DNA from: Dyella thiooxydans
GTDB lineage: Bacteria > Pseudomonadota > Gammaproteobacteria > Xanthomonadales > Rhodanobacteraceae
Assembly: GCF_001641285.1 (NCBI RefSeq)
Contig: NZ_CP014841.1
Location: 1,984,001-2,048,000, forward strand
Direction: 5' to 3'
Length of the DNA: 64,000 bases
Made by a program: the position numbers and the translations under genes
Notes under the pieces: generated by a model
What the model saw: only the letters and a program-made list of their open reading frames with translations
Told to the model about the DNA's origin: nothing
Databases searched by the model: none
In this document: positions 9,757 to 19,679 of the stretch, one piece after another
How positions within the stretch are numbered: position 1 is the first letter of the stretch
Layout: the number at the start of each line of letters is the position of its first letter

Positions 9757-9890
9757 CAGGCGCCAATCCGGCGCCTATCCCGGGCATGACAGCGAAGCCC
9801 GCGCCGCTTCCGGGGAATGCCCTCGTCACCCAAAGCTGCCGGCAAGAGCCCGTCTTTCCCCCCGATTGGGCCGACAAGGCGCCTTCCAGC

Positions 9891-9919
9891 TTAACCGCCG
9901 GCCCGCCGCCCGCTACAAT
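9891..9919 (+). promoter_or_regulatory. Promoter of pyrH and downstream genes
   Basis: TTAACC (9891-9896) and TACAAT (9914-9919) are separated by exactly 17 bp, after the tsf terminator. The start site would be near 9926, leaving about 27 nt of leader before the pyrH ATG. Confidence 0.7.
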
Positions 9920-9952
9920 ATGGCGGTTTGCCCCACACAATCCGGAGACCCC

Positions 9953-10675
9953 ATGAGCGAACCGCTTAAGTACCGCCGTATCCTGCTCAAACTCTCCGGT
10001 GAAGCCCTGATGGGCGACGAGGACTACGGCATCGATCCGAAGGTGATCGGCCGCCTCGCCGACGAAATCCTCGAAGTGCGCAAGGCCGGCGTCGAAATCG
10101 GCGTGGTGATCGGCGGCGGCAACATCTTCCGCGGTGCCGGCCTGGCCGCAGCCGGCATGGACCGGGTCACCGGCGACCACATGGGCATGCTCGCCACGGT
10201 GATGAACGCACTGGCGATGCAGGACGCGATCGAGAAGCGTGGCGGCTTCGCCCGCGTAATGAGCGCCCTGCCGATCCACGACGTGGCCGAGGACTTCATC
10301 CGCCGCCGCGCCATCCGCCACATCGAGAAGGGCCGCATCGTGCTGTTCGCCGCCGGCATCGGCAATCCGTTCTTCACCACCGACTCGGCCGCCGCGCTGC
10401 GCGCCGTGGAGGTGAGTGCGGACTTGCTGCTGAAGGCCACCAAGGTGGACGGCATCTACACCGCCGACCCGGCCAAGCACGCCGACGCCACCCGCTACGA
10501 CCACCTCACCTACGACCAGGTGATCGAGCGCAAGCTGGCGGTGATGGATACCGCAGCCATCGCGCTTTGCCGCGACCACCGCCTGCCGATGGTGATCTAC
10601 GACATGACCGTGCCGGGCAACCTGATGCGGGTGATGCGCGGCGAGTCGATCGGCACCACCGTCGGCACCCACTGA
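9953..10675 (+). CDS. pyrH: UMP kinase
   Basis: PyrH phosphorylates UMP to UDP with ATP and is a hexameric amino-acid-kinase-fold enzyme, allosterically controlled by GTP and UTP in this group. The 240-residue product has the phosphate-binding start [13 protein letters not shown], the [10 protein letters not shown] loop, the [13 protein letters not shown] segment and [12 protein letters not shown]. The ATG at 9953 (MSEPLKYRR) is chosen because the promoter and a GGAGA ribosome binding site lie just upstream. It begins the pyrH-frr-uppS-cdsA-dxr-rseP series. Confidence 0.98.
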   Translation: MSEPLKYRRILLKLSGEALMGDEDYGIDPKVIGRLADEILEVRKAGVEIGVVIGGGNIFRGAGLAAAGMDRVTGDHMGMLATVMNALAMQDAIEKRGGFARVMSALPIHDVAEDFIRRRAIRHIEKGRIVLFAAGIGNPFFTTDSAAALRAVEVSADLLLKATKVDGIYTADPAKHADATRYDHLTYDQVIERKLAVMDTAAIALCRDHRLPMVIYDMTVPGNLMRVMRGESIGTTVGTH

Positions 10676-10689
10676 CCCGGGCTTGCTGC

Positions 10690-10706
10690 GCCGCCCCAAG
10701 GGCGGC
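10690..10706 (+). other. Stem-loop in the pyrH-frr gap
   Basis: GCCGCCC and GGGCGGC form a perfect 7-bp stem with a CAA loop, 14 bp after pyrH. No T-run follows, so it may be a partial terminator or mRNA processing or stability element. A TATACT -10-like hexamer follows at 10720-10725, 33 bp before frr, without a good -35. Confidence 0.4.
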
Positions 10707-10758
10707 TCCGCCTCGCTGGTATACTTGCCGGCTCGCCTGATCCACCGGAAGACGTCCC

Positions 10759-11316
10759 ATGATCAACGACATCAAGACCGATGCCCAGACCCGCATGGGC
10801 AAGACCATCGACGCGCTCAAGCACGACCTGACTCGTCTGCGCACGGGCCGTGCGAGCACCGCACTGGTGGACAACATCAAGGTGTCCTACTACGGCTCGG
10901 ACATGCCACTGAACCAGGTCGCCTCGGTGGCGCTGGGCGACTCGCGCTCGATCATCATCACCCCGTTCGAAAAGAGCCTGGTGGCGACCATCGAGAAGGC
11001 GCTGATGGCGTCGGACATCGGCATCACGCCGACCACCGCCGGCACCGTGATCCGCCTCAACATGCCGCCGCTCACCGAGGAGCGCCGCCGCGAGCTGGCC
11101 AAGCACGTGGGCCACGAGGGCGAGAACGCCAAGATCGCGATCCGCAACATCCGTCGCGACGCCCTGCAGCAGATCAAGGACCTGGGCAAGGACAAGCAGA
11201 TCACCGAGGACGACGAGCGCAAGGCGGACGAGGAGATCCAGAAGATCACCGATCGTTTCGTCAAGGAAGTCGATGCGGTGGTCAAGCACAAGGAAGAAGA
11301 GCTGCTGAGCGTCTGA
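10759..11316 (+). CDS. frr: Ribosome recycling factor
   Basis: Frr acts with EF-G to split post-termination ribosomes. The 185-residue protein is exactly the family length, with the three-helix-bundle signatures LRTGRASTALVDNIKV near residue 30, the PLNQVASVALGDSRSI hinge domain stretch and RRDALQQIKDLGKDK toward the C-terminus. Gene order after pyrH is the widely conserved pyrH-frr pair. A hairpin and a weak -10 box in the 83-bp gap could allow extra transcription of frr. Confidence 0.98.
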   Translation: MINDIKTDAQTRMGKTIDALKHDLTRLRTGRASTALVDNIKVSYYGSDMPLNQVASVALGDSRSIIITPFEKSLVATIEKALMASDIGITPTTAGTVIRLNMPPLTEERRRELAKHVGHEGENAKIAIRNIRRDALQQIKDLGKDKQITEDDERKADEEIQKITDRFVKEVDAVVKHKEEELLSV

Positions 11317-11359
11317 CGATGCCGCGCTCACCCGCCCCGCCTGGCCGGCGTCGCCGCGC

Positions 11360-12100
11360 ATGAACGCTCCGGCACGGGTGCCTCGCCACATCGCCATCGT
11401 GATGGACGGCAACGGCCGCTGGGCCAGGGCCCGCTTCCAGCCACGCAGCTTTGGCCACAACGCCGGGCGCAAGGCGGTGCGCGAGGTGATCGAGGGCTGC
11501 GTCCGACTGGGCGTGGAGGCGCTGACGCTGTTCGCCTTTTCCAGCGAGAACTGGCAACGCCCGGAGGATGAGGTCAGCGCCTTGATGTCGCTGTTCCTGC
11601 GGGCGCTGGACAAGGAAGTGGACGAGCTGCATGCACAGGGCGTGCGCGTGCGCTTCATCGGCGAACTGTCGGGCTTCGGCGCAGACCTGCGGCAGCGCAT
11701 GCACGGCGCGATGGAGCGCACCGCCGGCAACACGCGGTTGCAGCTGAACATCGCGGTCAACTACGGCGGCCGCTGGGACATCGTGCAGGCCGCGCGCCAG
11801 GCCGCCCAGGCGATCGGCCGGGGCGAGCTGACTGCCGAGACCCTTGACGAGGCCGCGCTGGGTCGGTGGATGTGCCTGGCCGACCTCCCCCCGCTGGACC
11901 TGTTCATCCGCACCGGCGGCGAGCAGCGCATCAGCAACTTCCTGCTTTGGCAGGCCGCCTACGCCGAGCTGTACTTCACCGATACCCTGTGGCCGGACTT
12001 CGACCAGGCCAGCCTCGCGCAGGCCATCGACGACTTCGCCCGCCGCGAACGCCGCTACGGCCGCACCAGCGACCAGGTCGCTGCGGCACCTCCGCCCTGA
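11360..12100 (+). CDS. uppS: Undecaprenyl diphosphate synthase
   Basis: UppS is the cis-prenyltransferase that adds eight isoprene units to farnesyl diphosphate for the carrier lipid of peptidoglycan and O-antigen synthesis. The 246-residue product has the signature [13 protein letters not shown] with catalytic Asp16, [24 protein letters not shown] and the C-terminal [18 protein letters not shown]. No good ribosome binding site precedes the ATG at 11360, 43 bp after frr, so expression may depend on transcription from pyrH/frr and relatively weak initiation. It precedes cdsA by 17 bp. Confidence 0.98.
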   Translation: MNAPARVPRHIAIVMDGNGRWARARFQPRSFGHNAGRKAVREVIEGCVRLGVEALTLFAFSSENWQRPEDEVSALMSLFLRALDKEVDELHAQGVRVRFIGELSGFGADLRQRMHGAMERTAGNTRLQLNIAVNYGGRWDIVQAARQAAQAIGRGELTAETLDEAALGRWMCLADLPPLDLFIRTGGEQRISNFLLWQAAYAELYFTDTLWPDFDQASLAQAIDDFARRERRYGRTSDQVAAAPPP

Positions 12101-12117
12101 CGAACCCAAGGACCTCC

Positions 12118-12948
12118 ATGCTGCTCCAGCGCATCCTCACCGCCCTGCTGCTGCTTCCCTTGGCCCTGTTCATCATCCTGGGGCCGGCGACGCCGGTGTT
12201 CGCGGTGATCGTGGCCATCGCGTTCCTCGCCAGCGCCTGGGAATGGATGCGCCTGAGCGGACTGAACAACATGGCCGCCCGCATCGCCGTGCTGCTCGCA
12301 CTGGCGCTGGTCTATGCCGCCGCCGGCTGGAGCCGCGATCCGCGGCTGTGGGCGGCGATGGCACTGCTGGGTGTGGCCTGGTGGGTGGTCGCGTCGGCCT
12401 GGCTGCGCCATTTCTCCTTCGGTGCCGCGCCGACGCCGGAGAACCGGCGCCTGAAGCTGCTGGCCGGCGCGTTCGTGATGGTGCCGGCGTGGGCCGGTCT
12501 GGTGCTGATCCATCGCACCGTGCCTCACGGCCACTGGTGGACCTTCCTCGGCCTGGCGATCGTCTGGGCCGCCGACATTGGCGCCTACTTCGCCGGCCGC
12601 TTCTTGGGCAAGCGCAAGCTGGCGCCGCAGATCAGCCCCGGCAAGACCTGGGCCGGCGTCTACGGCGCGTTCGTCGCGGCCGGCCTGGTGGTGGCGATCG
12701 GCGGCTGGCTGCTGGGCGTGCACGATGCACGCCTGGCCGGTCTGGTCGTGCTGGCCGCGGTTACCGTGGCGGTGTCGATCGTCGGCGATCTCGTCGAGAG
12801 CCTGATGAAGCGCCACGCGCAGGTGAAGGATTCCGGCCACCTGTTCCCCGGCCACGGTGGCCTGCTCGACCGGCTCGACAGCGTGTTCGCAGCGATGCCG
12901 GTGTTCGCGCTGGGCCTGTGGTTGCTCGGCGTCGTGCAGCTGTCATGA
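12118..12948 (+). CDS. cdsA: Phosphatidate cytidylyltransferase
   Basis: CdsA makes CDP-diacylglycerol from phosphatidate and CTP at the inner membrane, the branch point for all phospholipids. The 276-residue product has about eight hydrophobic membrane segments. Its C-terminal family signature runs from [19 protein letters not shown] through [11 protein letters not shown]. The ATG at 12118 has AAGGA at good spacing; an upstream in-frame reading overlaps uppS and is rejected. Its stop overlaps the dxr start (ATGA), indicating translational coupling. Confidence 0.97.
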   Translation: MLLQRILTALLLLPLALFIILGPATPVFAVIVAIAFLASAWEWMRLSGLNNMAARIAVLLALALVYAAAGWSRDPRLWAAMALLGVAWWVVASAWLRHFSFGAAPTPENRRLKLLAGAFVMVPAWAGLVLIHRTVPHGHWWTFLGLAIVWAADIGAYFAGRFLGKRKLAPQISPGKTWAGVYGAFVAAGLVVAIGGWLLGVHDARLAGLVVLAAVTVAVSIVGDLVESLMKRHAQVKDSGHLFPGHGGLLDRLDSVFAAMPVFALGLWLLGVVQLS

Positions 12949-14120
12949 GGCAGGTCGGAGTCCTCGGCGCCACTGGCTCCATCGGCGGCAGCACCCTCGA
13001 CGTCATCGCGCGCCATCCGGAGCGATTCCGCGCCAGCGTGCTGGTGGCGCACCGCCAGGTGGACGCACTGGTCGCGCTGTGCGCGACGCATCGGCCCGAT
13101 CTGGCGGTGATCGCCGATCCATCGCTGGAACCGGCGCTGGCCAGGGGACTCGCCGCCGCCGGCGTCCACTGCGATGTGGCCGGCGGCCCCGAGGCCGTTG
13201 CGCAGGCCGCCGCGGGCCCGCTCTGCGACACCGTGGTGGCCGCCATCGTCGGCGCCGCCGGACTGGAATCCACCCTGGCGGGCGCGAGGGCCGGCAAGCG
13301 CCTGCTGCTGGCCAACAAGGAGTCGATCGTAATGGCCGGCCCGCTGCTGCTGGCCGCGCTGGACGAGGGCGGCGGCGAGCTGATCCCGGTGGATTCCGAG
13401 CACAACGCGATCTTCCAGTGCCTGCCGGGCGGCCGCCCGGATCTCGCCAGGAGTGGTGTCCGCCGGCTGATCCTCACGGCCTCCGGCGGCCCGTTCCGCG
13501 GCCGCAGCCGCGCCGAGCTGGCCCATATCACTCCCGACCAGGCCTGCGCCCACCCGAACTGGGTGATGGGCCGGAAGATCTCGGTCGACTCGGCCACCCT
13601 GATGAACAAGGGCCTGGAAGTGATCGAGGCGCACCACCTGTTCGGCGCCCCGGCCGAGGCGATCGAGGTGGTGGTGCACCCGCAGAGCCTGGTCCACTCG
13701 ATGGTCGACTACCTGGACGGCTCGGTGCTGGCCCAGCTCGGCAACCCGGACATGCGCACGGCGATCGGCCACGCGCTGGCCTGGCCGGAGCGGATCGACA
13801 CCGCCGTCGCCCCGCTGGACCTGGCTGCGCTGGCGCCCCTGCAGTTCGAACGGCCGGATACCGACACGTTCCGCTGCCTGGCCCTGGCCTTCCAGGCGCT
13901 GCGCGCAGGCGGCGACGCCCCGGCCATCCTGAACGCCGCCAACGAGGTGGCGGTGGAGGCCTTCCTGGCCGGCGCACTGGGTTTTCTCGACATCGCCAAC
14001 GTGGTGGAGAGTGTGCTGGCGGAACTGCCGGCCGAAGCCGTGGTCGATGTCCAGACCCTGGTAGACCGGGACCGCGTGGCGCGCGCTGCCGCACGCCGCG
14101 TCCTCCGTCACGCATGCTGA
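12945..14120 (+). CDS. dxr: 1-deoxy-D-xylulose 5-phosphate reductoisomerase
   Basis: Dxr (IspC) converts DXP to 2-C-methyl-D-erythritol 4-phosphate with NADPH, the committed step of the MEP isoprenoid pathway. The 391-residue product starts with the NADPH-binding [17 protein letters not shown]. It has the [15 protein letters not shown] stretch, the metal-site [13 protein letters not shown], and the [25 protein letters not shown] region. The start overlaps the cdsA stop. With uppS and, further on, ispA, it supplies the undecaprenyl carrier for the envelope genes in the same block. Confidence 0.98.
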   Translation: MRQVGVLGATGSIGGSTLDVIARHPERFRASVLVAHRQVDALVALCATHRPDLAVIADPSLEPALARGLAAAGVHCDVAGGPEAVAQAAAGPLCDTVVAAIVGAAGLESTLAGARAGKRLLLANKESIVMAGPLLLAALDEGGGELIPVDSEHNAIFQCLPGGRPDLARSGVRRLILTASGGPFRGRSRAELAHITPDQACAHPNWVMGRKISVDSATLMNKGLEVIEAHHLFGAPAEAIEVVVHPQSLVHSMVDYLDGSVLAQLGNPDMRTAIGHALAWPERIDTAVAPLDLAALAPLQFERPDTDTFRCLALAFQALRAGGDAPAILNAANEVAVEAFLAGALGFLDIANVVESVLAELPAEAVVDVQTLVDRDRVARAAARRVLRHAC

Positions 14121-14133
14121 TAAGCTCTTATCG

Positions 14134-15471
14134 ATGAATCCTTTTTTCGGCTCGGTGTTCTGGCTGCTGGTCACGCTCGGCGTGCTGGTGACCTTTCATG
14201 AGTTCGGCCATTTCTGGGTCGCGCGCCGCTGTGGCGTGAAGGTGCTGCGCTTCTCCGTCGGCTTCGGCAAGGCGATCTGGAAGCGCGTCGGCCGGGACGG
14301 CACCGAGTACCAGATCGCGATGATCCCGCTCGGCGGCTACGTGAAGATGCTCGACGCCCGCGAGGGCGACGTGGAACCGCAGCTGCAGGACGAGGAATTC
14401 ACCGGCAAGCCGGTGTGGAAGCGCATCGCGATCGTTGCTGCCGGCCCTGCTTTCAACCTGATCTTCGCGGTGGCGGCGTTCTGGGTGATGTTCATGATCG
14501 GGCGCCCGGATGCGGTGCCGGTGGTGACCCCCAAAGCTCAAAGCATCGCGGCGCAGGCAGGCATCCGCGACGGTGACGAGCTGCTGGAAATCGGGGGCAA
14601 GAAGACCCCCACCTGGTCCGATGCGATGGACCAGCTGGCCACGGCTCTGCTCGGGCGCGAACCCCTCCCACTGGAGGTTCGTGGTGCCGAGGGAGGAGTC
14701 CGGCATCTGGTGCTTCCCCTGGACCGGCTGCCGGCGGGCAAGGACGTCGGCCAGTATCTCGATATGGTCGGCCTGCAGTCGGCTCCCCCGCCAGCCATCA
14801 TCCAGGAGGTGATTGCCGGCAAGCCCGCCGCACAGGCGGGCATGCGGATCGGAGACCGGATCCTCAGCGTCAACGGGCAGCCCGTCACCGACTACCGCGC
14901 ATTTACCAAGCTGGTACCGGAACTGGCAGCCAAATCGCCGGAACTGGCGATCCTGGTGGACCGCGACGGAAGCCAGCTCCTGCTGCATGTGACAGCGCGT
15001 CGCGAAGCGCTCGAAGGCCAGCCGGTGAACTGGATCATCGGCGTCGGCATCAAGTCCGTGATGCAACGGTACGGTCCGCTTCGCGCCCTGCGTGAATCCC
15101 TGGATACCACCTGGGGCACGGCGCACCAGACCTTCCAGATGATCGGGAAGATGATCACGGGGCAGGCCTCCACCAGGAATCTCTCCGGCGTGATCGGCAT
15201 CGCCCAGGTCGCCAACCAGTCGGCCAACATGGGCCCGGGCTGGTTCCTCAACTTCCTCGGCATGGTCTCGCTGAGCCTGTGCATCCTCAACCTGCTGCCC
15301 ATCCCGCTCTTGGATGGGGGTCATCTGCTGTATTACCTTATCGAGTTGGTCAAGGGCAGCCCGGTCAGCGAGCGAACCATGATCGCCGGCCAGTATGTCG
15401 GGCTCGCCCTGCTGTTCACGATGATGGGTCTGGCGTTCTACAACGACCTTCATCGCATCCTGCTGTCGTGA
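14134..15471 (+). CDS. rseP: Site-2 zinc metalloprotease RseP
   Basis: RseP performs the intramembrane cleavage of anti-sigma factor RseA in the envelope stress response and clears signal peptides. The 445-residue product has the membrane zinc site HEFGH at residues 22-26, two periplasmic PDZ domains (PAAQAGMRIGDRILSVNGQPV in the second) and a C-terminal LLPIPLLDGGHLL providing the third ligand. Start at 14134 lacks a Shine-Dalgarno sequence; a GATAAG-CT-CTTATC palindrome (14119-14132) spans the dxr stop and abuts it. It lies between dxr and bamA, the usual gammaproteobacterial order. Confidence 0.97.
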   Translation: MNPFFGSVFWLLVTLGVLVTFHEFGHFWVARRCGVKVLRFSVGFGKAIWKRVGRDGTEYQIAMIPLGGYVKMLDAREGDVEPQLQDEEFTGKPVWKRIAIVAAGPAFNLIFAVAAFWVMFMIGRPDAVPVVTPKAQSIAAQAGIRDGDELLEIGGKKTPTWSDAMDQLATALLGREPLPLEVRGAEGGVRHLVLPLDRLPAGKDVGQYLDMVGLQSAPPPAIIQEVIAGKPAAQAGMRIGDRILSVNGQPVTDYRAFTKLVPELAAKSPELAILVDRDGSQLLLHVTARREALEGQPVNWIIGVGIKSVMQRYGPLRALRESLDTTWGTAHQTFQMIGKMITGQASTRNLSGVIGIAQVANQSANMGPGWFLNFLGMVSLSLCILNLLPIPLLDGGHLLYYLIELVKGSPVSERTMIAGQYVGLALLFTMMGLAFYNDLHRILLS

Positions 15472-15642
15472 CGGATCTCTGCTCTGCCCATGCTGCCGGT
15501 TCGTACGGCCCGCTCCGGATCGCGGCGCCACGCACCGCCGGTGCAGGCGGACGTGATCGAACTTCGGCGTTGCTCCTGCGCCCTGCCTTGTCCGGGACGA
15601 TCACCATGATCGGCCCGTCGAAATAACCCAACGGAATCGACG

Positions 15643-18045
15643 ATGAAGCGTATCGCCGCCCTGCTCCTGCTTGCCTCTCTCTCCGCCAACGCGGTGGCCT
15701 TCGAACCGTTCGTCGTGTCCGACATCCGCATCGACGGCCTGAGCCGCATCTCGGCGGGCACGGTCTACAACTACCTGCCGGTGAACAAGGGTGACCAGTT
15801 CACCGAGGACGAGGCCCAGCGCGCCATCCGCGCCCTCTACGACACGCACTTCTTCAGCGACGTGGAGATGAGCCGGGAGGGCAACATCCTGGTGATCAAG
15901 GTGATCGAGCGCCCGTCCATCGCCAAGCTGACCATCCGCGGCAACAAGGACATCAAGGAAGAGGACCTGCGCAAGGGCCTGAAGGAAATCGGCCTGTCCG
16001 AGGGCGAGACCTTCGACCGCCTCTCGCTGGACCGCGTGAAGCAGGAGCTGATCACCCAGTACTACAACCGCGGCAAGTACAACGTGTCGATCGACCCGCA
16101 CGTGACCCGGCTGGACCGCAACCGTGTGGCGCTGGACATCGAGATCCGCGAGGGCAAGGTCGCCAAGATCAAGGAGATCAACGTCGTCGGCAACACCACG
16201 TTCACCGACAAGCAGATCGAGGACAACTTCGAGTCCGGCACCACCAACTGGATGTCCTGGTACTCGAAGAACGACCAGTACTCGCGCGAGAAGCTCTCCG
16301 GCGACCTGGAGAAGCTGCAGTCCTACTACATGAACCGCGGCTACGCCGACTTCGGCGTGGATTCCACCCAGGTCACCATCTCGCCCGACAAGCGCGAGAT
16401 GTACATCGCCGCGAGCATCAAGGAGGGCGAGGTCTACACCGTTTCGGATGTGCACCTGCTGGGCAAGCTGATCCTGCCGGAGAAAACCCTGCGCCAGCTG
16501 GTGTTCGTGAAGGCGGGCGACAAGTTCAACCGCGCTGCGGTCGAAGGCACCTCCAACGCCATCAAGGGCATCCTGTCCAACCTCGGCTTCGCCTACGCCA
16601 AGGTGACGCCGGTGCCGAAGCTGGACAAGGAAAAGCGCACCGTCGACCTGACCTTCTACGTCGAGCCGGGCCAGCGCGTGTACGTGCGCCGGGTGATCTT
16701 CCAGGGCAACACCCGTACCGAGGACGACGTGCTGCGCCGTCAGATGCGCCAGCTTGAGGGCTCCTGGTATTCCCAGGCGATGATCGACCGCTCGAAGATC
16801 CGCCTGCAGCAGCTGGGCTATTTCAAGAAGGTCGACATCGACAAGCAGCGCGTGCCCGGCACCCAGGACCAGGTCGACGTCACCGTGAAGGTGGAAGAGC
16901 AGTCCGCCGGCAGCCTGCAGTTCGGCGTGGGCTACTCGCAGTACTCGGGCATCATCCTGTCCGCCTCGGTGTCACAGAACAATTTCCTCGGCACCGGCGA
17001 CAGCTTCAGCGTCGGCGCCGAGACCAGCACGTACTACAAGCGCGTCAATGCCAGCTACTACAACCCGTTCCTGACCGACAGCGGCATCGGCATCGGCTAT
17101 ACGGTTGGCTACTCCAAGACCGACTATGGCAACACCAACTTCGCCAACTACGCCACCAGTGCCAAATCGTTCTCCACCTTCCTCGGCATCCCGATCACCG
17201 AATTCGACAGCCTGCGCGTCGGTCTCGGCCTGAGCAGCAACAAGATCAATCTGTACCCGGGCTACAGCCCGCAGGTGCTGCTGGACTACCAGAACGCGCT
17301 GGGCCACCAGACCATCCACGAGTGGACCGGCACCCTGGGCTGGAACCACGACACCCGCAATGGCTACTGGGCGCCGACCCGCGGTGGCCTGATGTCGGTG
17401 TCCACGGACGTGGCACTACCGGGCTCCACCGTGCAGCACTTCCGCGTCAGCGCGGAAGCCAACCACTACTGGCCGATCGGTGGTGGCTTCGTGCTGTACC
17501 TGGACGGCCAGGCGCAGTACGGCGCGACCTACGGCAGCCAGACCTACAAGAACTCGTTCGGCCAGTACCAGGCCGGGCAGCCGCTGGACTACCCGTTCTG
17601 GCAGAACTTCTACTCCGGCGGCGTGCGCGACGTGCGCGGCTTCCAGGACAACACCCTGGGCCCGCGCGTGTGCTCCGGCACCGATGCCAGCGGTCATGCG
17701 ATCCAGCCCGGTTCCAACGGCTACTGCACCGGCAGCTACTACCAGTACGCCCAGCCGATCGGCGGCGCCTTCAAGGTGCTCGGGACGTCCGAGCTATACC
17801 TGCCGCTGCCGTTCCTGAAGGACATCAACACCGCCCGCGTGTCGCTGTTCATGGACGTCGGCAACGCCTACAAGGACTACCAGAGCTTCAAGGCGGGCGA
17901 CCTGCGTGCCTCGGCCGGTATCTCGCTGCACTGGCAGGCGCCGATCGGTCCGCTGATCATCAACTTCGCCACGCCGATCCGCTCCAAGCCGGCCGACCGG
18001 CCGTACGAGGAGCGCATCCAGTTCACCTTCGGCAGCCAGTTCTGA
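15643..18045 (+). CDS. bamA: Outer membrane protein assembly factor BamA
   Basis: BamA is the Omp85 core of the BAM machine that folds beta-barrels into the outer membrane. The 800-residue precursor has a signal peptide (residues 1-19, cleavage after AVA), five POTRA domains up to about residue 420, and a 16-strand barrel. The barrel has the lid-loop motif VRGF in the DVRGFQDNTLGPR stretch and ends in Phe (FTFGSQF), the outer-membrane signature. A 171-bp gap after rseP precedes it, in which I see no convincing promoter. A terminator follows, and lpxD rather than skp is the next gene. Confidence 0.98.
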   Translation: MKRIAALLLLASLSANAVAFEPFVVSDIRIDGLSRISAGTVYNYLPVNKGDQFTEDEAQRAIRALYDTHFFSDVEMSREGNILVIKVIERPSIAKLTIRGNKDIKEEDLRKGLKEIGLSEGETFDRLSLDRVKQELITQYYNRGKYNVSIDPHVTRLDRNRVALDIEIREGKVAKIKEINVVGNTTFTDKQIEDNFESGTTNWMSWYSKNDQYSREKLSGDLEKLQSYYMNRGYADFGVDSTQVTISPDKREMYIAASIKEGEVYTVSDVHLLGKLILPEKTLRQLVFVKAGDKFNRAAVEGTSNAIKGILSNLGFAYAKVTPVPKLDKEKRTVDLTFYVEPGQRVYVRRVIFQGNTRTEDDVLRRQMRQLEGSWYSQAMIDRSKIRLQQLGYFKKVDIDKQRVPGTQDQVDVTVKVEEQSAGSLQFGVGYSQYSGIILSASVSQNNFLGTGDSFSVGAETSTYYKRVNASYYNPFLTDSGIGIGYTVGYSKTDYGNTNFANYATSAKSFSTFLGIPITEFDSLRVGLGLSSNKINLYPGYSPQVLLDYQNALGHQTIHEWTGTLGWNHDTRNGYWAPTRGGLMSVSTDVALPGSTVQHFRVSAEANHYWPIGGGFVLYLDGQAQYGATYGSQTYKNSFGQYQAGQPLDYPFWQNFYSGGVRDVRGFQDNTLGPRVCSGTDASGHAIQPGSNGYCTGSYYQYAQPIGGAFKVLGTSELYLPLPFLKDINTARVSLFMDVGNAYKDYQSFKAGDLRASAGISLHWQAPIGPLIINFATPIRSKPADRPYEERIQFTFGSQF

Positions 18046-18074
18046 CCGACGCCGCAGGGCACGCGGACACCCTG

Positions 18075-18108
18075 GCGAAAGCGCGGCCCCGGCCGCGCTT
18101 TCGCGTTT
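18075..18108 (+). terminator. Intrinsic terminator after bamA
   Basis: GCGAAAGCGCGGCC (18075-18088) and its exact complement (18091-18104) form a 14-bp stem with a 2-nt loop, followed by GTTTCC. The T-run is short, but stem strength and its place 30 bp after bamA make termination likely. Confidence 0.75.
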
Positions 18109-18133
18109 CCGGCCCCTTCCCTTCGCGGGCGCA

Positions 18134-18162
18134 CGGACACCCGCGCCCGGGTCGCCTACAAT
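18134..18162 (+). promoter_or_regulatory. Promoter of the lpxD-fabZ-lpxA series
   Basis: CGGACA (18134-18139), a 17-bp spacer and TACAAT (18157-18162) lie between the bamA terminator and lpxD. The start would be near 18169, a 16-nt leader before the lpxD ATG at 18185. The in-frame ATG at 18161 is inside the -10 box and so is not the start. Confidence 0.65.
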
Positions 18163-18184
18163 GGCGCGCTTTCCCGGAGCATCC

Positions 18185-19213
18185 ATGAGCGCGAATTCCC
18201 ATACGGTCGGAGAGCTGGCCGATCGCTTCGGCCTCGTCGCCCACGGCGACGCCGGCCGCCTGATCGACGGCGTCGGCACGCTGTCCGGCGCCGGCCCGAG
18301 CCAGCTCACCTTTTTGTCCAACAGCAAGTACGCCGGCCAGCTGGCCGGCACCCGCGCCGGCGTGGTGGTGCTGCGCGAGGCGGACGCGGCGCAGTGCCCG
18401 ACCGCGGCGCTGGTCGCCCGCGACCCCTACGTCACCTACGCAAAGATCGCCGCGCTGTTCGAGCATCTGCCGGCCGCTCCGGCCGGCGTCCACCCGAGCG
18501 CGGTGGTCGCGCCCACGGCGCGGGTCAGCCCGAGCGCCAGCGTCGGCCCCTGTTGCGTGGTGGAGGCTGACGCGGTGATCGAGGATGGGGTCGTGCTCGG
18601 TCCGCACTGCGTCATTGGCGAGGGTTGCGTGGTCGGCGCCCAGTCACGGCTGGTCGCCCGCGTGACCCTGGTCACCCGCGTCACCCTGGGCAAGCGGGTG
18701 CTGGTGCACCCCGGCGCGGTGATCGGTTCGGACGGCTTCGGCCTGGCCTTCGACCGCGACCACTGGATCAAGCTGCCCCAGCTTGGCGGCGTGCGCATCG
18801 GCGACGACTGCGAGATCGGGGCGAACACCACCATCGACCGAGGCGCGCTGGACGACACCGTGCTCGAGGAGGACGTGCGGCTGGACAACCAGATCCAGAT
18901 CGCCCACAACGTGACGATCGGCGCGCATTCGGCGCTGGCCGGATGTGCCGCCGTGGCAGGCAGCGCGAAGATCGGCCGCTATTGCATGATCGGCGGCAAC
19001 GCCGGCGTGCTCGGCCATCTGGAGCTGGCCGACCGGGTTACCATCACGGCCAAGAGCCTGGTGACCCACTCGATCCGCGAACCCGGCGAGTATTCCTCGG
19101 GAACGCCGCTTCAGGAAAACCGGCAGTGGCGGAAGAATGCCGCCCGCTTCAAGCATCTCGACGACTATGTGCGCCGCCTCGCGGCGCTGGAGAAGGACAG
19201 CAACAATGAGTGA
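18185..19213 (+). CDS. lpxD: UDP-3-O-(3-hydroxyacyl)glucosamine N-acyltransferase
   Basis: LpxD adds the second, N-linked 3-hydroxyacyl chain in the third step of lipid A synthesis. The 342-residue product has an N-terminal uridine-binding domain (FLSNSKYAGQL segment) and a long left-handed beta-helix of hexapeptide repeats. The helix includes IGSDGFGLAFDRDHWIKLPQLGGV and the catalytic-His segment QIAHNVTIGAHSALAG. Within the helix a near-direct repeat encodes RVTLV-TRVTLG. The start at 18185 has GGAG upstream. The 3' end overlaps fabZ by 8 bp. Confidence 0.97.
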   Translation: MSANSHTVGELADRFGLVAHGDAGRLIDGVGTLSGAGPSQLTFLSNSKYAGQLAGTRAGVVVLREADAAQCPTAALVARDPYVTYAKIAALFEHLPAAPAGVHPSAVVAPTARVSPSASVGPCCVVEADAVIEDGVVLGPHCVIGEGCVVGAQSRLVARVTLVTRVTLGKRVLVHPGAVIGSDGFGLAFDRDHWIKLPQLGGVRIGDDCEIGANTTIDRGALDDTVLEEDVRLDNQIQIAHNVTIGAHSALAGCAAVAGSAKIGRYCMIGGNAGVLGHLELADRVTITAKSLVTHSIREPGEYSSGTPLQENRQWRKNAARFKHLDDYVRRLAALEKDSNNE

Positions 19214-19679
19214 TTACGCTGCGGATTTCAGCCTGCCGGTCGGTGTCGAACAGATCCAGCAGTTGCTGCCCCACCGCTACCCGTTCCTGCTGGTGGACCG
19301 GGTGATCGAACTGGTGCCGGACACCAGCGTGGTGACGCTGAAGAACGTCACCATGAACGAGCCGTTCTTCCAGGGCCACTTCCCCGGCCACCCGGTGATG
19401 CCGGGCGTGCTGATCGTCGAGGCGATGGCGCAGAGCGCCGGCCTGCTTACCCAGATCTCGAGCCGCCTGAAGGGCGACCAGGGCAGCCCGCTGTTCTACC
19501 TGGCGAAGATCGACAACGCCCGTTTCGCCTGCCCGGTGGTGCCGGGCGACCAGTTGCGCATGGAAGTCTCGCTCAAGCGCCTGATGCGCGGCATGGGCCT
19601 GTTCATCGCGAGGACCTTGGTGGACGGCAAGGAAGTGGCCAGCTGCGAACTGATGTGCGCAGCGAGGTCCGACAAATGA
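19206..19679 (+). CDS. fabZ: 3-hydroxyacyl-ACP dehydratase FabZ
   Basis: FabZ dehydrates 3-hydroxyacyl-ACP in fatty acid elongation and competes with LpxA/LpxD for the same substrates. The 157-residue hot-dog fold protein has [14 protein letters not shown] near residues 20-33 and the active-site stretch [20 protein letters not shown] with His58 and Glu72. The start overlaps lpxD by 8 bp and the stop overlaps lpxA (ATGA), so LpxD, FabZ and LpxA are made in fixed proportion, which suits their shared substrate pool. Confidence 0.98.
   Translation: MSDYAADFSLPVGVEQIQQLLPHRYPFLLVDRVIELVPDTSVVTLKNVTMNEPFFQGHFPGHPVMPGVLIVEAMAQSAGLLTQISSRLKGDQGSPLFYLAKIDNARFACPVVPGDQLRMEVSLKRLMRGMGLFIARTLVDGKEVASCELMCAARSDK

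Noticed and set aside
14119-14132. Operator-like GATAAG-CT-CTTATC palindrome before rseP
   Set aside because: It overlaps the dxr stop codon and is short; noted in the rseP entry, but there is no independent sign of a regulator or promoter.
15559-15590. Sigma-E type promoter upstream of bamA
   Set aside because: GAACTT at 15559-15564 fits a sigma-E -35 and bamA is sigma-E dependent in E. coli, but no acceptable -10 lies at the needed spacing.
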